Shown: positions 59,010 through 64,000 of the stretch, in pieces
Position numbering within the stretch: position 1 is the stretch's first letter
How the letters are laid out: each line of letters starts with the position of its first letter
NCBI RefSeq assembly: GCF_031127835.1
Contig: NZ_JARXHX010000001.1
Location: forward strand, 186,001 to 250,000
Length of the DNA: 64,000 nt
Direction: 5' to 3'
Source of the DNA: Pelagicoccus sp. SDUM812002
GTDB taxonomy: Bacteria; Verrucomicrobiota; Verrucomicrobiia; Opitutales; Opitutaceae
Notes under the pieces: generated by a model
Seen by the model: the letters and a program-made list of their open reading frames with translations, nothing else
Databases searched by the model: none
Told to the model about the DNA's origin: nothing
Position numbers and translations under genes: made by a program

Positions 59010-60263
59010 TCAGCTACGATCCGGAACAATTGAAAAGTACTTTTCAGCAATGCTGGGGGGGACCATTGTACCCAGATAGGACTCGTACAGCCTCACTGTG
59101 TTTTTATGCTTCAGCACTAGCGCCGTCCGGCCGGGATTCGCATGGAGGGAAATGTGATACGTAGCAAAGGAATCCCGCTTCGCGTTGCTCGCCCACTTGA
59201 CGATTCCACATTTGCTAAGAATCGCAGGTCGGATATCCTTTTCCCACGCTCGTTTCCCAGGGACTGGAATTCGCCCAGTCCTCCTTTTCTCCGGTTGCCT
59301 ATCAAACCACTTCCAAAAATTCGGCTGAATATCCGAGATTCGCCATGGATCCTTGGTCTTGGCACCTTTCTCTTTCAGGCCCGTCGCTTCGCTTCGCTTC
59401 CACTCCGGAACACAAATGCTCTTCGTTTCCAACTCAAACCAATCATACCTGAAGCGATCCGCTTCACTCGAACGAAATCCGACAAAAAACTGCAATGCAG
59501 CCCAAAGGCAATATTGGGAAATATCTAGCGGGTTACCGTTCCGATCCAAACAACCACTATCGAACAGTGCCATAGTTGCTTCCACATGCTCCAGCTTCAT
59601 TGGATGTTTAGCAGATGATTCAACAGCCGGCAAATCGGTCGCTAGGTCAATTTCCAACAACACATTAGTTTTTACGTAACGCTTGCGTGCAATCCAATTG
59701 AAGAAAACCCGCCAGTCCCTAAAGCGGTTCCTGATAGTAACGGGCTCTGCTCCACCCTCGATAAGGTCATTCAAAATATGCAGGAGGTCGCTCGATCGAA
59801 TTGCGTCAAGAGGCTTGGTGGAGAAACGGACTTTGATGTCGTTTAACGCAGTTGAGTATCCAGCACTCGTTCTTGGATCGACATTCCGTTTCTTCAGCCT
59901 CATGAACATGTCCATAGCGTCAGAGAACCGGCTAGGCCGGTTGGGATCCAAATTAGAGTTTGAGTAAAATATTGCTGCCTCAACAAGGCTCACATCCTTC
60001 GGCAAATGACGCTTTGCCTCTTTGTATTCACGCCAGTTCGCATCCGCATACTTCGCGATAGCCCCGCCTATCTTAGAGGCCTTCTTTTCGAACTTCCTAA
60101 GGTGCGATCGAGCCTCCTCAAGGGTCTCAAACGGGGAGTTAACTTGCTTACCAGCTACCATCCGTCGAACGATATACGAAGTGACACGAGGACCCACCCT
60201 CTCATAAATCCCCTTCTCGACGCGCTTAAGTTTCCTGCTATCCACAACTCTAAAGTGGTGCAA
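59010..60263 (-). CDS. Tyrosine recombinase/integrase
   Basis: A 417-residue phage-type integrase. The N-terminal ~90 residues are a lysine-rich arm-binding part. A SAM-like core-binding domain follows (about 110-215; DAMDMFMRLKKRNVDPRT, IRNRFRDWRVFFNWIARK). The catalytic domain has the first Arg in FFVGFRSSEADRF, the second Arg in AKRDSFATYHIS and the nucleophile Tyr in YESYLG near residue 395. The usual His after the second Arg is Asp (RDSF instead of RHSF), but the later LKHKN His is kept. It is encoded just inside the 3' end of tRNA-Arg, the classical position for an island integrase. It most likely integrates and excises the element at that tRNA. Confidence 0.92.
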   Translation of the reverse strand: MHHFRVVDSRKLKRVEKGIYERVGPRVTSYIVRRMVAGKQVNSPFETLEEARSHLRKFEKKASKIGGAIAKYADANWREYKEAKRHLPKDVSLVEAAIFYSNSNLDPNRPSRFSDAMDMFMRLKKRNVDPRTSAGYSTALNDIKVRFSTKPLDAIRSSDLLHILNDLIEGGAEPVTIRNRFRDWRVFFNWIARKRYVKTNVLLEIDLATDLPAVESSAKHPMKLEHVEATMALFDSGCLDRNGNPLDISQYCLWAALQFFVGFRSSEADRFRYDWFELETKSICVPEWKRSEATGLKEKGAKTKDPWRISDIQPNFWKWFDRQPEKRRTGRIPVPGKRAWEKDIRPAILSKCGIVKWASNAKRDSFATYHISLHANPGRTALVLKHKNTVRLYESYLGTMVPPSIAEKYFSIVPDRS

Positions 60264-60410
60264 ATGGAGCGAAAATCTAGGCTAAATTTGGGGAAATTTG
60301 GAGCAATTCCGTGAATACCCAACCGACCTTGCACCAGAATCTGGGGTTCGCAAAGTTCCTTGAAGTCAACGTCTTAGAACAAGGCAATTGTGTATAAGCA
60401 CTTTACGAAG
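60264..60410. promoter_or_regulatory. Probable attachment-site flank with integrase promoter
   Basis: This is the 147-base gap between the integrase start and the tRNA 3' end. It contains a short direct repeat (AAATTTGGGG followed by AAATTTGGAG at 60283-60302), which could be integrase arm sites. The attachment core itself should be the 3' end of the tRNA gene (about 60411-60440). No second copy of that core was found by eye to the left, so the far end of the island is not located. Confidence 0.4.
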
Positions 60411-60487
60411 TGGTAGGGCAAGAGGGACTCGAACCCCCGACCCTCGGATTAGAAATCCGATGCTCTATCCAGCTGAGCTATTGCCCC
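60411..60487 (-). tRNA. tRNA-Arg(TCT)
   Basis: A 77-nt tRNA read on the minus strand: acceptor stem GGGGCAA / TTGCCCT (one G-T pair at the end), D-arm GCTC-AGCTGGATA-GAGC, anticodon arm TCGGA-TTTCTAA-TCCGA with anticodon TCT, variable loop GGGTC, T-arm GGGGG-TTCGAGT-CCCTC (one G-T-free closing pair), discriminator A and an encoded CCA. The cloverleaf is complete. Its 3' end faces the integrase. Confidence 0.96.
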
Positions 60488-60658
60488 ATCCGCGCAAAAG
60501 ACCTAAGTCTCAATTACGAGGGCAGGTTTAAAAGCGTTGCCGATACGCATGTCAAAACGGAAACACATCTCATTGCACTCTCTTGAGGAGCAACAATTTC
60601 GTAGACAGTCCCCCCAATCGAGCTAGCTTCTTGCCCTATTTCCCAGCCCTCCTGAGCT

Positions 60659-62164
60659 ATGGCACATCAACTACACCCAAACATCGACTTAGAGACCTTC
60701 GAGTCACTCGCCCAAAACGGGAACGTCATTCCCGTATATGCTGACTTAATGGCTGACCTTGAGACCCCGCTCACCGCCTACTCCAAACTTAAGACAGATG
60801 GACCAGCCTTTCTTCTCGAATCGATCGAAGGAGGAGAACGCCTCTCTCGCTATACCTTCATCGCCTGCCGCCCCCGCAAGGTTTTCACCTGCTACTGGGA
60901 TAAGACCATTATCGAAGAGTCCGGACAATCGACTCGAGAAATCGAGACCCCGCAAGACCCATTGACCCTTATAGAAGAGGAAATAGCGGAACATCATCCG
61001 GTCGAAATGCCAGAGCTTGCCCCATTCACTGGCGGCGCGGTTGGGTATGTATCCTACGAGTACATTTCACGTATCGAAACCGTAGTGCCCATAGCCAGGA
61101 ATAACTGCCACGGGTCTCCCCTAGCTTACTACATGATGGCCGATTCCATCGTCATCTTCGACCGGGCGAAGCAGACCATGCGACTGCTCGTGAATGCCCG
61201 CTTAGAGGGCAAGGCCAACTCCGCTGAAGCCTACCAAGCAGCCTTGGAAGAGCTAGACCATCTCAAAACTCGCCTCGAGGGGCAGTGCAACCTTACACCC
61301 GCGACGCTTACCCCACCTGAAGCACTCAAGGTTCCTCAAGGAAACTTCCTCAAACAAGATTTCGAGGACATGGTTGAACGGACGAAAGAGTACATACGAT
61401 CGGGAGACATAATCCAAGTGGTGCTCAGCCAGCGATTCGAGAAGGACTTTGAAAAGTCACCCCTGGACCTGTATAGAGCACTCCGCAACGTGAACCCGTC
61501 GCCCTATATGTTTCTTCTTGAAACCGACGACTTCGCGATCGTAGGAGCCTCCCCGGAAGTCCACGTCCGACTGACCGGCGATAAGGTGGAGATTCGCCCA
61601 ATCGCCGGGACCCGACATCGCGGAAAAACCGAGGAACAAGACCTCGCTCTCGAAGAGGAGCTTCTCGCCGACGAGAAGGAGAAGGCAGAGCACCTCATGC
61701 TAGTGGATCTAGCCCGCAACGACATCGGACGCGTATGCAAATACGGCTCGGTTGAAGTTCCGGACTATATGATCGTCGAACGGTACTCGCACGTCATGCA
61801 CATCGTATCCCAAGTCGAGGGACAAATCGCTTCTGACAAGAATGCTTTCGACCTGATGCGAGCCACCTTTCCAGCAGGCACCGTTAGCGGGGCTCCGAAA
61901 ATTCGTGCGATGCAGATCATTTCCGAAAACGAACCAGACCAAAGGGAGTTCTACTCCGGTGCACTTGGATACTTCAGTTACAATGGAAACTTGGACAGCT
62001 GCATTACCCTGCGTACCGCGATGGTGAAGGATGGTAAAGTTATCATCCAATCCGGTGCCGGCATCGTTGCCGATTCAATACCAGAAAGCGAATACCAGGA
62101 AACCATCTTCAAGGCATCCGCTCTCTTCAAGGCAGTCGGACTCGCCGAAGCCTTTCAAGGCTAG
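60659..62164 (+). CDS. trpE: Anthranilate synthase component I
   Basis: A 501-residue enzyme that converts chorismate to anthranilate (with glutamine amidotransferase TrpG or ammonia), the first step of tryptophan synthesis. The N-terminal domain has LLESIEGGERLSRYTFIACRPR, where LLES is part of the tryptophan-binding feedback site, and PFTGGAVGYVSYEYI. The chorismate-binding domain has GASPEVHVRL, RPIAGTRHRGKTEEQD, LMLVDLARNDIGRV, AGTVSGAPKIRAMQII and QSGAGIVADSIPESEYQET. Length is normal. trpG is not adjacent. This is core chromosome, next to the tRNA used by the island. Confidence 0.96.
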   Translation: MAHQLHPNIDLETFESLAQNGNVIPVYADLMADLETPLTAYSKLKTDGPAFLLESIEGGERLSRYTFIACRPRKVFTCYWDKTIIEESGQSTREIETPQDPLTLIEEEIAEHHPVEMPELAPFTGGAVGYVSYEYISRIETVVPIARNNCHGSPLAYYMMADSIVIFDRAKQTMRLLVNARLEGKANSAEAYQAALEELDHLKTRLEGQCNLTPATLTPPEALKVPQGNFLKQDFEDMVERTKEYIRSGDIIQVVLSQRFEKDFEKSPLDLYRALRNVNPSPYMFLLETDDFAIVGASPEVHVRLTGDKVEIRPIAGTRHRGKTEEQDLALEEELLADEKEKAEHLMLVDLARNDIGRVCKYGSVEVPDYMIVERYSHVMHIVSQVEGQIASDKNAFDLMRATFPAGTVSGAPKIRAMQIISENEPDQREFYSGALGYFSYNGNLDSCITLRTAMVKDGKVIIQSGAGIVADSIPESEYQETIFKASALFKAVGLAEAFQG

Positions 62165-62734
62165 CGTTGCTCGATACCTTTTCCGAGTTCCCAAATCCCA
62201 TCGGGAGTGGCACTAGCGAATGTCGCAAAAGACCAAGGCTCAGCTACATCTCCGTCGCTGCGCCCTTCTTATCCTTTGGACCTTAGCCGCCACAGCATTA
62301 CCTCCACTCTGGCCCGACCTGTTGCAAACAGACGGATGCTTGCACTCGAAATCCCTCCAAGCTTACCCTGACCTTCTACTAAAGGGCATTCCCCCACCTT
62401 GAGAGCTGCATTTTTCCTTTATTTCCTATTTTTCGGAAGAGTTTACTCGCATTTTTGGCAATCATAGCCCAAAAACAACAGCAGGAATGTAAATCCCGAT
62501 AAGAATTAGCGGTCTTTTTGTAAAGAGGAGATTAAACAGCGTGGGTATAGTACCCTACCCCATCTTTGGGCTATACACCAACTCCGCTAAGTACTTTAAT
62601 TGATCCATAGCCTCAAGCGCCTAGCAACCGATCCAAACCCGCGCCGTGCCATCCTCTCGGCAAGAGTCAGCGATAGGATGCGATCCGTTTGATTATTCAA
62701 AACAGTCCAGCCACTAAACGGAGAACCCAAGAAA
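62165..62734. other. Intergenic region upstream of the sigma factor
   Basis: About 570 bases. A 60-codon frame (62220-62402) has one hydrophobic stretch (ALLILWTLAATALPPLW) but no other support. The right half is AT-richer and should carry the sigma-factor promoter. Confidence 0.4.
62220..62402 (+). CDS. Possible small membrane peptide
   Basis: A 60-codon frame starting ATG 56 bases after trpE, with a single predicted membrane helix and a proline-rich end. It has no recognisable family and no clear ribosome binding site. It could be a small protein cotranscribed with trpE or chance. Confidence 0.2.
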   Translation: MSQKTKAQLHLRRCALLILWTLAATALPPLWPDLLQTDGCLHSKSLQAYPDLLLKGIPPP

Positions 62735-63796
62735 ATGTCCATTCAAGCACTCGCCGATCTCTCGCAACGTTCGCCCCTCGGATCCCAAACCTCTAGCCTG
62801 AAGATATTCAACGAGGACGATGCGAGCAACGTTACCACTATCAATTTTCGAGCGGCCGCTCCCGCCAAGAAGGAGAAGGTAGAACTCCCCGAGCGAAACA
62901 GCATCAAGACCTACCTACAGGAAATAGGAAAGATCCCTCTCCTCACTCCAGCTCAAGAGATCACATTGGCTCGTCGCATCCAAGCAGGGGAAAAGGAAGC
63001 CCGCGACTTGATGATCAAGTCCAACCTCCGTCTGGTGGTAAAGATCGCTCACGACTATAAAGATTTCGGACTTCCCGTCCTCGACTTGATCAGCGAAGGC
63101 AACATCGGGCTCGTAAAAGCCGTAGAACGCTTCGACCCTGATAAAGGCGGCAAGCTAAGCACCTACGCCGCGTGGTGGATAAAGCAGTCCATAAAGCGAG
63201 CTCTAGCAAACCAGAGTAAGACCATCCGACTACCAGTCCACTTGGTCGACAAGATTTCCCGTATGCGCAAAATGGCGATGGCTTTGACTGAAGAACTCGG
63301 TCGCGAGCCAACTGACCAGGAACTGGCAGACGAGCTCGAAATGCCCGTCAATAAGGTCTCGCATCTCAAATCGGTCAGCGTACGTCCTACGTCACTAAAC
63401 GCTCCGGTTGGCGAAGATGGAAACAGTACCGAATTCGGTGAAATTGTCGGCGATGACAACGCACCTACCCCTTACGAGAACCTACACGAAAAATCGCTTC
63501 GAGGCGACTTGCATGAAATGATTACCGGTCTCGAGACGCGGGAAGCTGAAATCATCCGTCTCCGTTTTGGACTCAACGGCGACACGCCGCTAACGTTGGA
63601 GGAGGTTGGGCAACTCTTCAACATCACTCGAGAACGCGTCCGTCAGCTCCAAAACATTGCGCTCTCCAAAATGCGTAAAATCATGGCAGGCAAGGAACGG
63701 CAGCATACCGCCGAAGAGATTGAGTTGGAGAACCGTGAACGTAAGCGGATGGAAGTGTTCAAAGAATTTTACGAAGCTACCGCAGCTAAGGCCTAG
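62735..63796 (+). CDS. RNA polymerase sigma-70 factor (RpoD/SigA group)
   Basis: A 353-residue sigma factor. It lacks region 1.1. Region 1.2 begins SIKTYLQEIGKIPLLTPAQE. Region 2 holds ARDLMIKSNLRLVVKIA, then FDPDKGGKLSTYAAWWIKQSI with the aromatic -10 contacts. Region 3 is RMRKMAMALTEELGREPTDQE. Region 4 has TPLTLEEVGQLFNITRERVRQLQ, the -35 helix-turn-helix. It then continues with a 40-residue acidic/basic tail. It is short for a primary sigma factor, so it is either the compact main sigma of this lineage or a group 2 paralogue. A terminator follows. Confidence 0.92.
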   Translation: MSIQALADLSQRSPLGSQTSSLKIFNEDDASNVTTINFRAAAPAKKEKVELPERNSIKTYLQEIGKIPLLTPAQEITLARRIQAGEKEARDLMIKSNLRLVVKIAHDYKDFGLPVLDLISEGNIGLVKAVERFDPDKGGKLSTYAAWWIKQSIKRALANQSKTIRLPVHLVDKISRMRKMAMALTEELGREPTDQELADELEMPVNKVSHLKSVSVRPTSLNAPVGEDGNSTEFGEIVGDDNAPTPYENLHEKSLRGDLHEMITGLETREAEIIRLRFGLNGDTPLTLEEVGQLFNITRERVRQLQNIALSKMRKIMAGKERQHTAEEIELENRERKRMEVFKEFYEATAAKA

Positions 63797-63837
63797 GAAA
63801 CGGATCGGTTTTCATTGTAGTTGGCCAGGACAGCTTG

Positions 63838-63873
63838 CCCTGTATACGTAATTGGATACAGGGTGTTTGTTTT
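63838..63873 (+). terminator. Rho-independent terminator after the sigma factor
   Basis: Perfect 8-bp stem CCCTGTAT (63838-63845) / ATACAGGG (63856-63863), ten-base loop, then a T-rich run TGTTTGTTTT. It lies about 40 bases after the sigma-factor stop. Confidence 0.88.
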
Positions 63874-63893
63874 GTAGGCATCATCGACCGCGA

Positions 63894-64000
63894 TTAAAAC
63901 AGGCGACAAGCGAGCAATTCCCTCTCGAAGATGAGCTCTTTAGGCAGGTGGTCATGCAACCTGAGGAACAGCTCCTCATGCATGACGAGCTCACGCTTCC
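63894..64000 (-). CDS. 3' end of an unidentified gene, cut by the window edge
   Basis: The minus-strand frame is open from the window end to a TAA at 63896-63894. It reads KRELVMHEELFLRLHDHLPK then a Glu/Leu-rich C-terminus (ELIFERELLACRLF). It looks like real helical protein sequence but I do not recognise it. It converges on the sigma factor, and the terminator between could serve both. Confidence 0.4.
   Translation of the reverse strand, partial: KRELVMHEELFLRLHDHLPKELIFERELLACRLF

Overview
The window looks like an accessory (genomic-island) stretch of a moderately GC-rich Gram-negative bacterium, with ordinary core chromosome only at its right end. The style of the tyrosine integrase, the CheB-CheR-PAS hybrid kinases and the glycan genes would fit a marine verrucomicrobium of the Opitutales/Puniceicoccales kind. 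That is an inference from family resemblance, not something the sequence proves. Core markers are anthranilate synthase component I (trpE), a primary-type sigma-70 factor and a tRNA-Arg(TCT) at 60.4-63.8 kb. A tyrosine integrase lies just beyond the 3' end of that tRNA, so the tRNA is the probable integration hotspot and the accessory DNA extends leftwards from it.

Layout. (1) 0-6 kb: the 3' part of a type I restriction subunit (HsdR), then a small mobile-element core made of a hypothetical gene, a coiled-coil protein with a relaxase-like His/His/Asp motif, a nested palindrome and a convergent RepA-like ATPase. This core is strikingly rich in the hexamer AACCCT. (2) 6-27 kb: ExoD, a Mo-dependent formate dehydrogenase with its DUF1641 partner, Cu/Zn superoxide dismutase, a formaldehyde-dehydrogenase-like ADH, SDRs, a SpoIIAA-like protein, a 1665-residue CheB/CheR/PAS/histidine-kinase/receiver protein, a DUF892 ferritin-like protein, a guanylate-kinase-like protein, a short binding lipoprotein with a CDF-like transporter, and a sorbosone-dehydrogenase-type protein. 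(3) 27-38 kb: a tight nine-gene minus-strand operon for glycan assembly, with one GT4 and three CgeB-like glycosyltransferases, two NDP-sugar epimerase modules (one fused to a glycoside hydrolase), an MDR dehydrogenase, a Gfo/Idh oxidoreductase and a methyltransferase. (4) 39-54 kb: a second stress block that mirrors block 2: another CheB/CheR hybrid kinase (frameshifted in its receiver), Mn catalase, SDRs, an FAD oxidoreductase, DUF1360, NUDIX, DUF892, SpoIIAA-like, a broken CDF gene and a permease. (5) 54-58.4 kb: a sulfur unit (persulfide-dioxygenase-like MBL/rhodanese plus two YeeE/YedE channels) and a DUF2243/CtaG membrane pair. (6) 58.5-60.5 kb: a decayed integrase, an intact integrase and the tRNA. 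(7) 60.6-64 kb: trpE, the sigma factor and its terminator.

As a whole the island appears to combine surface-glycan synthesis with defence against oxidants, formaldehyde/formate, metals and reactive sulfur. The two giant sensor kinases and two STAS-like proteins are the only obvious signalling parts; I recognised no DNA-binding transcription factor other than the core sigma factor. Several broken genes (receiver fragment, catalase fragment, CDF, integrase, the frameshifted kinase) show that the region was built by repeated acquisition and is partly decaying.
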